This document shows positions 56,222 to 64,000 of a stretch of DNA of 64,000 bases, one piece after another (within the stretch, counting starts at the first letter, position 1; every line of letters starts with the position of its first letter). The stretch is taken from positions 229,197 to 293,196 of the forward strand of contig NZ_ML660093.1 in assembly GCF_007004655.1 (NCBI RefSeq), read 5' to 3'. A model generated the notes under the pieces. The model saw only the letters and a list, made by a program, of their open reading frames with translations, was not told the origin of the DNA and ran no database searches. The stretch comes from Exilibacterium tricleocarpae. GTDB taxonomy: Bacteria > Pseudomonadota > Gammaproteobacteria > Pseudomonadales > Cellvibrionaceae. The translations under genes and the position numbers were made by a program.

Positions 56222-56746
56222 TTAATGAATGGTGTAAGATATCGCAGGTGAAGTAGCGACCGGCCCGGTGACGATGCAATCCGAGCCGCCAGGAGGATCT
56301 GAAGGAATGGTCGCACCATTGAAGGTGATTACGCCAGTGGCTTGGTCGAAATCGCCCGTCAGGTCACCCCTGCAGTTGCCGGTAATTGCGGTTACGGTCA
56401 CATCCTTGAGTGTCACTGAAGTTGGAGATACGCCGCCCGCTGGCTCCAGATCGTATGGCAGGCCAGTGAATGAAATAGCGAAGCAGAAGAAACTCCCTGG
56501 CATAAGTGACAGGCTGGTGACCGAAGCGAGGCCGAAGGTGATGTCTCCGATGCCAAATATGGTGCACGAAACCGGAATGCCCTTAAACAACTGGAGAGGA
56601 ATTAGTGAACCTGTTCCAGGATCAATGGGGCTCGACAGCGTGACCGAACCGTTTGGCGAAAACGTCCAGGCGGAGGCGCTGCTTGCGAAACCGGCCGTGG
56701 CGACGACTGCGGATAAAACTGATAATGCTAGTAATCTCTTCATCAT
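56222..56746 (-). CDS. Secreted protein, duplicate 1 (possibly PraA/PraB-like)
   Basis: 174 residues. Signal peptide MMKRLLALSVLSAVVATAGF ends near ASSASA. The mature part is a beta-rich protein (WTFSPNGSVTLSSPIDPG; GNCRGDLTGDFDQATGVITF). It vaguely resembles Pseudomonas PraB-type alkane-oxidation activator proteins; I am not sure. AGAGGGAAATC precedes ATG 56746. It is the downstream member, in transcription order, of a tandem pair with 56945-57472. Confidence 0.7.
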   Translation of the reverse strand: MMKRLLALSVLSAVVATAGFASSASAWTFSPNGSVTLSSPIDPGTGSLIPLQLFKGIPVSCTIFGIGDITFGLASVTSLSLMPGSFFCFAISFTGLPYDLEPAGGVSPTSVTLKDVTVTAITGNCRGDLTGDFDQATGVITFNGATIPSDPPGGSDCIVTGPVATSPAISYTIH

Positions 56747-56847
56747 GATTTCCCTCTTTTCGTTAAGTTGGCAGCTCATGGCTTACCGTCTATAGAAGGT
56801 GCTAACCGACGACCTTCCATTAACGTAGACGTGGCTGTGACGATAGA

Positions 56848-56858
56848 GGGGGGGGGGG
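56848..56858. repeat. Homopolymeric G tract (11 G) upstream of duplicate 1
   Basis: Eleven consecutive G (C on the coding strand) about 100 bp upstream of ATG 56746. The equivalent tract in the other copy has eight. Confidence 0.85.
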
Positions 56859-56944
56859 TGGGAGCCAATAGGCTCTCGATAGGCACTCTATATTCTTTTG
56901 AGCCGCATCACGCCGCCTGTCTCCAGGCGGCGCCGACACAAACG

Positions 56945-57472
56945 TTAAGGAATGGTGTAAGATATCGCAGGTGAAGTAGCGACCGGCCCGGTGACGACGC
57001 AGTCCGCGCCGCCAGGAGGATCTGAAGGAATGGTCGCACCATTGAAGGTGATTATGCCAGTGGCCTGGTCGAAATCGCCCGTCAGGTCACCCCTGCAGTT
57101 GCCGGTAATTGCGGTTACGGTCACATCCTTGAGTGTCACTGAAGTTAGAGATACACCGCCCGCTGGCTCCAGATCGTATGGCAGGCCAGCGAATGAAATA
57201 GCGAAGCAGAAGAAACTCCCTGGCACAAGTGACAGGCTGGTGACCGAAGCGAGGCCACTGGCTATGTTTCCGCTGCCAGATATGTTGCACGAGACTGGAA
57301 TACCCTTAAACAACTGGAGAGGAATTGGTGAACCTGTTCCAGGATCAATAGGACTCGACAGTGTGACCGGGCCTGCCGGCGAAAATGTCCACATGGCGGA
57401 GGCGCTGCTTGCGAAACCGGCTGTGGCGACGGCTGCGGATAAAACTGATAACGCTAGTAATCTCTTCATCAT
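56945..57472 (-). CDS. Secreted protein, duplicate 2 (possibly PraA/PraB-like)
   Basis: 175 residues, one longer than duplicate 1 (AMWTFSPAG for AWTFSPNG). The signal peptide and C-terminal half are almost unchanged; most differences fall in the central region (SCNISGSGNIASGLASV). Same ribosome-binding site. The close identity shows a recent duplication. Function unknown. Confidence 0.7.
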   Translation of the reverse strand: MMKRLLALSVLSAAVATAGFASSASAMWTFSPAGPVTLSSPIDPGTGSPIPLQLFKGIPVSCNISGSGNIASGLASVTSLSLVPGSFFCFAISFAGLPYDLEPAGGVSLTSVTLKDVTVTAITGNCRGDLTGDFDQATGIITFNGATIPSDPPGGADCVVTGPVATSPAISYTIP

Positions 57473-57574
57473 GATTTCCCTCTTTTCGTTAAGTTCGGCA
57501 GCACATGGCTTACCGTCTATAGAAGGTGCTTACCGACGACCTTCCATTAACGTAGACGTGGCTGTGACGATAGA

Positions 57575-57582
57575 GGGGGGGG
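57575..57582. repeat. Homopolymeric G tract (8 G) upstream of duplicate 2
   Basis: Eight G at the position equivalent to the 11-G tract of the other copy. It is followed by TGTGGGAG instead of TGGGAG. Confidence 0.85.
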
Positions 57583-57667
57583 TGTGGGAGCCAATAGGCT
57601 CTCAATAGGCTCTCAATAGGCGCTCTATATTCTTTTGAGCCGCGTCCTAACTGGGCAGTAGCGGCGA

Positions 57668-58699
57668 TTACTGAACTCGGAGTTCAATTTGCACATCGTT
57701 GCGGGATACAACCTTTGCAATACCGTCAAGTTCGAGCGCGCGCACGAAACTGCCCACATCCCCGGTGCGGAAGACGCCAAGAATTTCGCGCTCGGGAATT
57801 CGATTGCCGGTAAAGACTATTTTTTGTGAGGAATAACGATTTATCTCAGCGACCGCATCGGCCAGCGGATCGCTGAGAAAAACCAGATGCCCGTTCAGCC
57901 AACTGGTTTGTACCTGAACATCGACCTGTTCGACGATCCAGTTGCTGTCCTCAGGTGCCGAAAGCTGCCCGCCGGGTTCCTGCATATCGACACGGTGGTA
58001 GTTCGGTCGCAGCAGACCGGTATCTTCTTCTACGCGCACGGACCCTTCCACCAGGGTAACCGTCACATCCTCACCTTCCATACTGACCTGAAACGCAGTG
58101 CCAAGTGCGCGTACGGTCTTGTCGCCGGCATAGACGATAAACGGGCGCGAGGGGTCCTTGGCAACATTAAAGAAGGCGCGGCCGCGCACCAACTGGAGTT
58201 TGCGCAGCTCCCGCATGGTACCTACCCGCAATTCGGAATCCGTATCCAGAGTGACCGAAGAGCCGTCGGGCAGAGTAAAGGTGGAATGCTGGCCGAGGCT
58301 GGTGCGGTAGGTAGTAGCTTCGGGACGACTGGTAAAGGCCGGTCTGTCGAAATCGACACCGCCGGTCAGTCCCGAGTCGATTACCGCCCAGCTGGTGGTG
58401 AGGGCCAGCAGGACGCTGGCGGCGATCAGCGCGACCCGCTGCAGGTGGCTCGGGCGGTCGAAGGCACACCGGTCCTGTTCCCGCGCCGCCAGGATTTGCG
58501 GGTCCTGTGCGACGGCGCCGAACAGCGCCCAGTCACGCTCCATCTGGCGGTAGGCTGCGCGGTTTTCCGGTGCCTGACACAGCCATTGGGCGAACAGGCG
58601 CTTATCAGCCTCGGTCATGTCTCCGGCGCGGTGTTCGTTGAACCAGTGGGCAGCGGCTGCTCGCCGCACTTCGCGATCCGAAGGAGAGCCAGCACTCAC
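57668..58699 (-). CDS. FecR-family anti-sigma / sigma regulator
   Basis: 343 residues. An N-terminal DUF4880-type cytosolic domain (AAAHWFNEHRAGDMTEADKR) is followed by one TM segment (VALIAASVLLALTTSWAVI, about 88-106). The periplasmic FecR domain has TSLGQHSTFTLPDGSSVTLD and GRAFFNVAKDPSRPF. A C-terminal STN-like part (INRYSSQKIVFTGNRIPERE) would contact the receptor. Its ATG overlaps the fecI-like stop by 4 bp. It would pass the receptor signal to the sigma factor. Confidence 0.92.
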   Translation of the reverse strand: MSAGSPSDREVRRAAAAHWFNEHRAGDMTEADKRLFAQWLCQAPENRAAYRQMERDWALFGAVAQDPQILAAREQDRCAFDRPSHLQRVALIAASVLLALTTSWAVIDSGLTGGVDFDRPAFTSRPEATTYRTSLGQHSTFTLPDGSSVTLDTDSELRVGTMRELRKLQLVRGRAFFNVAKDPSRPFIVYAGDKTVRALGTAFQVSMEGEDVTVTLVEGSVRVEEDTGLLRPNYHRVDMQEPGGQLSAPEDSNWIVEQVDVQVQTSWLNGHLVFLSDPLADAVAEINRYSSQKIVFTGNRIPEREILGVFRTGDVGSFVRALELDGIAKVVSRNDVQIELRVQ

Positions 58700-59205
58700 G
58701 ATTCTTCCCCTCTTGCCTGCCTGATCTGCACGAGGGCTCGATGAATGAGTTCCTTCACGGATTCTTTGGAAATACCCATGCGTTTTGCGATAGCCTGGTA
58801 GGTCATATTTTCGAAACGGTGAAACTGGAAGGCTGCCCGGGCCCGTGGCGGTAAATTCAGAATTGCCTGGACCACGCGCCGGTATTCCTCAATACCGATG
58901 GCAGTGCGTTCCGGCGAAATGAAGTCCGGAATCTCCATCTCATGCGTCAGTGATTCCTGGAAAGCGTGAGATCGCGTCTTCTGGCGCCGGTAGTGGCTGA
59001 TCAATACATTGCGTGCCACAGTGAAAGTGTAGCTTTGTGGGTTATCGATAGCCGTGTCCTGCCGCTTTGCCTGCAAGTGTACGAACACTTCCTGTACTAG
59101 GTCGTCCACATCGGCGTCATTGACCCGGCGCGCAAAGTAGCGACGCAGACCGACGCTGTATTGTTTTATCCAACCGGCGAGGTCATTATCCTGCTCTTCG
59201 TTCAC
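58696..59205 (-). CDS. FecI-like ECF sigma factor
   Basis: 169 residues. Region 2 has VDDLVQEVFVHLQAKRQ and SYTFTVARNVLISHYRR; region 4 has LNLPPRARAAFQFHRFENMT and ISKEVKE-like helix (GISKESVKELIHRALVQIRQ). It probably directs transcription of the divergent TonB receptor gene when the receptor is loaded. Co-transcribed and overlapping with the FecR gene. Confidence 0.92.
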   Translation of the reverse strand: MNEEQDNDLAGWIKQYSVGLRRYFARRVNDADVDDLVQEVFVHLQAKRQDTAIDNPQSYTFTVARNVLISHYRRQKTRSHAFQESLTHEMEIPDFISPERTAIGIEEYRRVVQAILNLPPRARAAFQFHRFENMTYQAIAKRMGISKESVKELIHRALVQIRQARGEES

Positions 59206-59596
59206 GGAAGAACCGGATAGTCACGCCGCAGAAGCTTATTTTCGAAACACAATGCCTGCAGGCAGTGCTTGACCCAGGTCAAAAAATAGCCCTCTTTATA
59301 ATCATATAGACTCCGCAAACCGCAAGTCGGGGGGATTCGGTATAAGAAAAACCTTTTTACCGTCGAATTGCCGGCTGCCTGTATCAAGGCTCGAAATCCC
59401 CAGGTTTGCCTGGCCGCCCTGCAAGGAGAGTGGTTCCAAGCGACATTTCAGCGATAGCAATTAGACAGCAGAGTGATTGCCGAGGTCAAATATTTGTTTC
59501 TCATCCCCCCGCTCTGCACTGTGTCGCGTCTAACTAGGAATACGTCTAATAACGAAGTTCAGACAAACAAAAAAAATATAAGGAGTGAGAGAGACT
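59206..59596. promoter_or_regulatory. Divergent region between the sigma-factor and receptor genes
   Basis: 391 bp with no gene. It should contain both promoters, one of them read by the ECF sigma factor, but I cannot identify the boxes. CCAGGTTTGCCTGG at about 59400 is a weak dyad. Confidence 0.5.
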
Positions 59597-62500
59597 ATGG
59601 GTTTTAACGTCCGTAAATCCCGAAAAACCGTTCGATCCAATCTATTGTGTGGTGCCGCCATGGCTTGCCTGGTGACGGCGACTACCCCGGCGCAAGCCGA
59701 CAGCGAGGCGCATTTCGATATTCCGCCGCAGCCTCTGGCGGAGGCGCTGCGTGATTTTGCCATGCAGAGCGGCTTTAATATTATGGCCGACGCCACTCTG
59801 GCTACGGGCAAGCGCAGCTCTGGATATACGGCGACCGCCGAACCCGAGGTGGCGTTGCAGACTCTGCTGGCCGACAGTGGTCTTGGTTATTCCCGCGATG
59901 GTGACACTATCGTTATTACTTCGGCGGCGGATGTTAAGCGGACGGTCGCCCAGGTCACCACCACCCAGGCTGGGACGGGAGCACGAACTATCGTGGATAA
60001 CAACGAGGAACTCAGTGCTGGTAGCAGTCTGGAAGAGATTATCGTTACCGCCCAAAAGATGGAAGAGAGTATTCAAGAAGTTCCGATCGCCGTTTCGGCC
60101 TTCTCCAGCGAAGGGCTGGATGACCTGAAAATAGAGCGTGGTGAAGAGTTACTGCGCGCGGTGCCCAATGTCGCCTTTTCGAAGTCGAATTTCAGCGGCT
60201 ATAACTTCTCTATCCGAGGCATAGGCACCAAGGCGATATCGGCCAGTACCGACCCGGCCGTCGCCGTCAGTTTCAACAACACGCCGCTGATCCGTAACCG
60301 GTTGTTCGAACAGGAATTTTTCGACGTCCAGCGTGTTGAGGTGCTGCGTGGCCCTCAGGGCACGCTTTATGGTCGTAATGCTACAGGCGGTGTGGTCAAC
60401 GTACTTCCTGTGCTGCCTGAATCGGACTTCGGGGGGGAGATCGAAGCTGAAGTGGGCAACTTTGACACCCGACGCCTCAGCGGCAACTTGAATATCCCGG
60501 TCACTGAGTCCTTCTCTCTGCGTTTTGCCGGAGCGCTCACCAAGCGTGACGGCTTCGATACAAACACCTTCACCGGCAACGATGTCAACGACCGTGATCT
60601 CTATTCAACTCGTGCCATCGCGCAGTGGGAGCCGAGCGACAGGTTCAGCGCCAACCTCCTCTGGCAGCATTTCAAAGAGGACGATCGTCGCTCGCGCACA
60701 GGCAAGCAGCTTTGCAACCGCGATCCAGGCCGGGCGACGGTTGGCAGTGTTACGGTTCGTGAGGAGTTGCGAGGGCGCCTTAGCCAGGGTTGCCTACCTG
60801 GCTCGCTCTATGACGCCGAGGCGTTCGGCGCTCCGAATGGCGCAGGGCTTGCTTTCGTGACAGTGGCTTCGACGATTGAAGCGGGTAGGTTGGCCGGTGG
60901 CTCTCCCATCAATGTTATAGATTTCGGCGTTGATCCCTATGCCGGCGTCCAGCAGTCGCGAGACCTGCGCGAGATCGCCACCAGCTACGATCCGGTGTTT
61001 CGCGCCGAAAACGACCTCGTCCAGTTTAACCTGGAGGTGTCACTGAATGACAACCTGCAATTTTTCTCCCAGTCGACCTACGCCAGTGATGACTATTATT
61101 CTTCGCAGGACTACAATCGTTTTGTATCTGACACGGTGTTCAACGATTCTGCAGATTTGTTCAATGTTCTCGGACAGCCTAACCCAGATCCGGGGCCGAC
61201 GCCGGAAGGCATATTTACAGACCCCCAACTCGGGCCGTCCGATCGCGTCTTGTCAGTTGATATCAGTCAGTCGGATAATGAGCAATGGAGCCAGGAATTT
61301 CGGTTGCAGTCGTCTTTTGACGGCACCTTCAATTTCAGCCTTGGTGCCAACTATCTCGATTTCGAATCACAGGACGACTATTACGTGTTCAACAACACGT
61401 TCACGCTTATCGGTGAATACTTATACAACAGCACCGTAGGTGAATCACCATTCTTCGTAGGAACGCGGAATTGCGACGGATTTAATGAGCTGCGAGAGTG
61501 TGTCTATATCGATCCGAATCCACTCGGCCAGTTAAATGACGAGGGCCATAACTACTTTCTGAGCAGAAACTTAGTGGAGACCAAATCTTGGGCCGTGTTT
61601 GGTGAAGCCTACTGGCAGGTTTCTCAGGACGTGAAGGTCACCGGTGGCCTGCGGTACACGAAGGATAGGAAGACGGCTACTCCGATTCCGAGCCAGTTAT
61701 TGCTGGGTGCGGAAAACTTCGGGACTCAACCGGGTTCGGGCACCGGCGGACGCGTCAGTCGAGGCTATCCTGCAGATGATGATATCAAACAACAGTGGAA
61801 CGAGTTTACTGGTCGTTTTGTAATCGACTGGCAGACCCAGACACCGTTCACCGACGAAACCCTTGTCTACCTATCACTCGCTCATGGCTACAAGGGAGGT
61901 GGCTCCAATCCCCCGCGCGTCGATATAGACCAGAGGGTGGTTCAATACCAACCACTGGAAGGCGTCTTCAAACCCGAATTTGTCAACGCTATCGAGCTAG
62001 GAACCAAGAACAGCTTGTATGATGGTTCATTGATTCTGAATACAACAGCGTTTTATTACAATTACCGGGATTACCAGATTTCGCAGATTGTTGATCGAAT
62101 CTCTTTCAACGAGAATTTCGACGCTGAGAGTTGGGGATTGGAGATCGAAAGTTCATGGCAGGCGACGCCGAATACACGCATTGATCTCAATCTTGGCTAT
62201 CTAAAGACGCGCATTGGCAAAGGTGAAGAATCGATCGACGTCATGAACCGCACGCAAGGCAACGAGGACTGGATGCTGGTGCGCCCGTGGCTGCAGGTTC
62301 CGTCCAACTGTATTGCGCCAGTCGATGTGGTCGAAGCCGTTCTCGGCTCGCTCCCCCTTACTTTTTCACCCCCGAGTGCAGCGGTACAGCCGTTGGCGGC
62401 GTTGTGCGGTGGCGCGAATCGCGTTGGTAGCTACAGTGATGCAATCGATACGGTTTTCCGGTGGGATCAGCTTTTATTACTTGATCAGCCCGGTTTTGAC

Positions 62501-62917
62501 TTTAACTATAATCCATTCGAAGACGCGCCAAACAATGGTCGAGGCTTCGCTGCCGATCTCAGTGGGAATGAACTGCCGAACTCGCCTAACTTCACCTTCA
62601 ATTTGGGTGTGCAGCACATTTTTGACATTCGCGACTGGCAGCTTAAGCTGCGTGCTGATTACTACCGTCAGTCCGACAGCTATGCACGGGTATACAACAC
62701 TGTTTACGACGAACTGGAGGCCTGGGACAATCTGAATGCAGCGGTTACACTTACTCATCCGCCTTCGCTATTGCAGATGCAGCTTTATGTGAAAAATATC
62801 TTCGATGATGCACCGATCACCGATACCTTTACTAATAGTGACGACACCGGCCTCAGTGCCAATGTCTTCACTTTGGAGCCACGAATCTTTGGTTTCAGTG
62901 TAAACAAGCAGTTCTGA
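59597..62917 (+). CDS. TonB-dependent receptor with N-terminal signalling (STN) domain
   Basis: 1106 residues. A signal peptide (about 1-34) precedes an STN domain (about 40-105; FDIPPQPLAEALRDFAMQSG) of the FecA signalling type. The TonB box and plug begin at LEEIIVTAQKMEESIQEVPI, then a 22-strand barrel ends in aromatic Phe (GFSVNKQF). I start at ATG 59597, where AGGAG is well spaced; GTG 59585 touches that site. Divergent from fecIR-like genes, so a substrate-signalling transducer. The cargo is unknown. Confidence 0.93.
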   Translation: MGFNVRKSRKTVRSNLLCGAAMACLVTATTPAQADSEAHFDIPPQPLAEALRDFAMQSGFNIMADATLATGKRSSGYTATAEPEVALQTLLADSGLGYSRDGDTIVITSAADVKRTVAQVTTTQAGTGARTIVDNNEELSAGSSLEEIIVTAQKMEESIQEVPIAVSAFSSEGLDDLKIERGEELLRAVPNVAFSKSNFSGYNFSIRGIGTKAISASTDPAVAVSFNNTPLIRNRLFEQEFFDVQRVEVLRGPQGTLYGRNATGGVVNVLPVLPESDFGGEIEAEVGNFDTRRLSGNLNIPVTESFSLRFAGALTKRDGFDTNTFTGNDVNDRDLYSTRAIAQWEPSDRFSANLLWQHFKEDDRRSRTGKQLCNRDPGRATVGSVTVREELRGRLSQGCLPGSLYDAEAFGAPNGAGLAFVTVASTIEAGRLAGGSPINVIDFGVDPYAGVQQSRDLREIATSYDPVFRAENDLVQFNLEVSLNDNLQFFSQSTYASDDYYSSQDYNRFVSDTVFNDSADLFNVLGQPNPDPGPTPEGIFTDPQLGPSDRVLSVDISQSDNEQWSQEFRLQSSFDGTFNFSLGANYLDFESQDDYYVFNNTFTLIGEYLYNSTVGESPFFVGTRNCDGFNELRECVYIDPNPLGQLNDEGHNYFLSRNLVETKSWAVFGEAYWQVSQDVKVTGGLRYTKDRKTATPIPSQLLLGAENFGTQPGSGTGGRVSRGYPADDDIKQQWNEFTGRFVIDWQTQTPFTDETLVYLSLAHGYKGGGSNPPRVDIDQRVVQYQPLEGVFKPEFVNAIELGTKNSLYDGSLILNTTAFYYNYRDYQISQIVDRISFNENFDAESWGLEIESSWQATPNTRIDLNLGYLKTRIGKGEESIDVMNRTQGNEDWMLVRPWLQVPSNCIAPVDVVEAVLGSLPLTFSPPSAAVQPLAALCGGANRVGSYSDAIDTVFRWDQLLLLDQPGFDFNYNPFEDAPNNGRGFAADLSGNELPNSPNFTFNLGVQHIFDIRDWQLKLRADYYRQSDSYARVYNTVYDELEAWDNLNAAVTLTHPPSLLQMQLYVKNIFDDAPITDTFTNSDDTGLSANVFTLEPRIFGFSVNKQF

Positions 62918-63449
62918 TATCGAGCTATATGCAGGAGGTGGTAGTATGTATACCACCTCCTGTTTTTTCTTTATATAAATTCATATCTTCTATTTTTAAT
63001 CGACAAGCTTAGGGGCTTTTGGATACATTTATCTGGATTAAGTCCTGCGTAACCTTTGTTTTAAATAGCTGACTGCAGGGCGTTTTTTATCTTGCCCTTA
63101 CGATGAAATACAGAGTAAAGTGTCGGTTCAATAGCTCTATCACTTCCAGAAACAGATAGCTCCTAATATGCAGAGTTTATGCTCTTGCATACTTACCAAA
63201 TTTCTAATCGATGCTAATCCCACAAATCCTCTCCCAGACTCACGAATAGAGCTGTTGTTGACAGCAGACATTCCAATGCAGTGGCGCTAGAGTAAAAACA
63301 TCAGGTTCAAAATTACCAGCCTTTGCAGGCTAGCGATTACCGCGCCATTGTTATAGCATTCAGCGCAAAGTACCCCCCAAAAGTCCACCAATTGAACAAT
63401 TGGTGAGCAAAAAACGATAAGAAACAACCGACAGGAGAGACAACCACCC
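62918..63449. other. Intergenic region between the receptor and symporter genes
   Basis: 532 bp. The receptor terminator is at its start. The middle is A/T-rich with no supportable gene; the last 100 bp should hold the symporter promoter. Confidence 0.6.
62932..62968 (+). terminator. Rho-independent terminator of the TonB receptor gene
   Basis: CAGGAGGTGGTA pairs with TACCACCTCCTG around a short loop, followed by TTTTTT. A strong, textbook hairpin 15 bp after the stop. Confidence 0.92.
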
Positions 63450-64000
63450 ATGACGGACTTCTACATCACCCACGAATACTGGTTCGCCGTATTCCAACTG
63501 GTCATGGCCATGTTCGGCATGGGTGCAACCCTGACCGTCAAGGACTTCGGCGAAGTGATTATGGAGCCCAAAGCCGTGACCATCGGCAATCTGGTGCAAC
63601 TCTTGCTGGTACCGGTGGTGGCCTATCTCTTTATTCTGGGGTTCGGTCTAACGGGCGGTATTGCCATCGGGATCGCCTTACTGGCAGCCATACCCGGCGG
63701 CACCTCATCGAATATGTTCACCTTCTTTGCTCGGGGCAATATCGCTCTATCCATCTCGATTACCGCTATTACCACCCTTGCGTGCCTGTTGACCACGCCG
63801 CTGATTCTGGAATTGTTGATTTCCCGCTATATGCCGGCGGATTTTGTGATGCCCAGAGGCCAGATTATCAGCGAGATCTTTTGGACCCTGTTACTGCCCT
63901 TGCTACTGGGCATGGTGGTATTGCGGACCCTGCCCAACCATGCTGAGTGGATCGCCCGCTGGTCGATAAGAGCGTCGCTGCTCGGAATTCTCGCCATTGT
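63450..64000 (+). CDS. Sodium/bile-acid symporter-family (SBF) transporter, partial
   Basis: The first 183 residues of a polytopic membrane protein cut by the right edge. About five hydrophobic segments are visible. AAIPGGTSSNMFTFFARGNI is the family signature region, with FGMGATLTVKDF upstream. AGGAGA precedes ATG 63450. SBF members carry organic anions such as bile acids, or pyruvate/pantothenate-like compounds. Its place next to a TonB receptor suggests a joint uptake route; that is inference. Confidence 0.85.
   Translation, partial: MTDFYITHEYWFAVFQLVMAMFGMGATLTVKDFGEVIMEPKAVTIGNLVQLLLVPVVAYLFILGFGLTGGIAIGIALLAAIPGGTSSNMFTFFARGNIALSISITAITTLACLLTTPLILELLISRYMPADFVMPRGQIISEIFWTLLLPLLLGMVVLRTLPNHAEWIARWSIRASLLGILAI

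Larger units (their letters stand above)
56188..57646. repeat. Tandem duplication of about 0.72 kb (gene plus flanks)
   Basis: The unit from about 56188 to 56907 recurs from about 56908 to 57646 with high identity, including the downstream hairpin (CGCCGCCTG/CAGGCGGCG), the gene and the whole upstream region. Ends are approximate. Confidence 0.85.

Overview
The window looks like a chromosomal segment of a GC-rich marine-type gammaproteobacterium. The order gltA / sdhCDAB-sucAB-lpd-sucCD, a hut cluster with HutC, RdgC, a LapG-type protease and a FecI/FecR/TonB-receptor set would all fit Pseudomonadales/Cellvibrionales relatives. The assignment is an inference from gene content and codon bias; no rRNA or tRNA gene is present to confirm it.

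Layout. 1-3.3 kb: an acyl-CoA synthetase cut by the left edge, a LysR regulator and a divergent Bcr/CflA-type exporter. 3.5-11 kb: a homogentisate catabolic cluster, with a flavoprotein hydroxylase, a small DUF2783 partner (probably MhaAB), hmgA, fahA and maiA on the minus strand and a metallo-beta-lactamase-fold protein plus a MarR regulator on the plus strand. 11.7-12.3 kb: a LapG-like periplasmic protease. 12.4-26 kb: citrate synthase and the divergent succinate dehydrogenase / 2-oxoglutarate dehydrogenase / succinyl-CoA synthetase operon. 26.4-28.5 kb: an unrecognised two-gene unit (VWA-like lipoprotein plus a polytopic membrane protein). 28.9-34.3 kb: glmS with a divergent TrmB-like regulator, an AhpD-like protein with a divergent TetR regulator, and rdgC. 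34.5-43.7 kb: an export-oriented block: a di-haem peroxidase/MauG-like protein, a YtkA-like protein, a choice-of-anchor-B protein and, divergently, an M36 metalloprotease. The last two share a pair of C-terminal domains. 44-47.2 kb: a less GC-rich island with a proline-rich, repeat-filled protein, two overlapping genes that look like type III secretion chaperones, and a secreted cyanovirin-N-like protein. 48-54.6 kb: histidine utilisation (hutH, hutU, hutC, divergent hutI, hutG). 54.9-57.5 kb: a metal-dependent hydrolase, a DUF2147 protein and a tandemly duplicated secreted-protein gene. 57.7-64 kb: FecR, FecI, a large TonB-dependent receptor and the start of a sodium/bile-acid-type symporter.

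The intergenic DNA is rich in structure. A MITE-like palindromic family is present in four copies with inverted ends and inner stems that keep pairing although their sequence changes. A second palindromic family carries a GGGGACG..CGTCCCC core as a 79-bp triplication and as an inverted single copy. Several short tandem repeats lie inside or just after genes (mhaA, the TetR gene, sdhA, sucB).

The strongest candidate for something undescribed is the 43,975-46,653 cassette: an apparent effector with nine SH3-ligand-like proline motifs and two CesT-like chaperones, with no type III secretion apparatus in the window.
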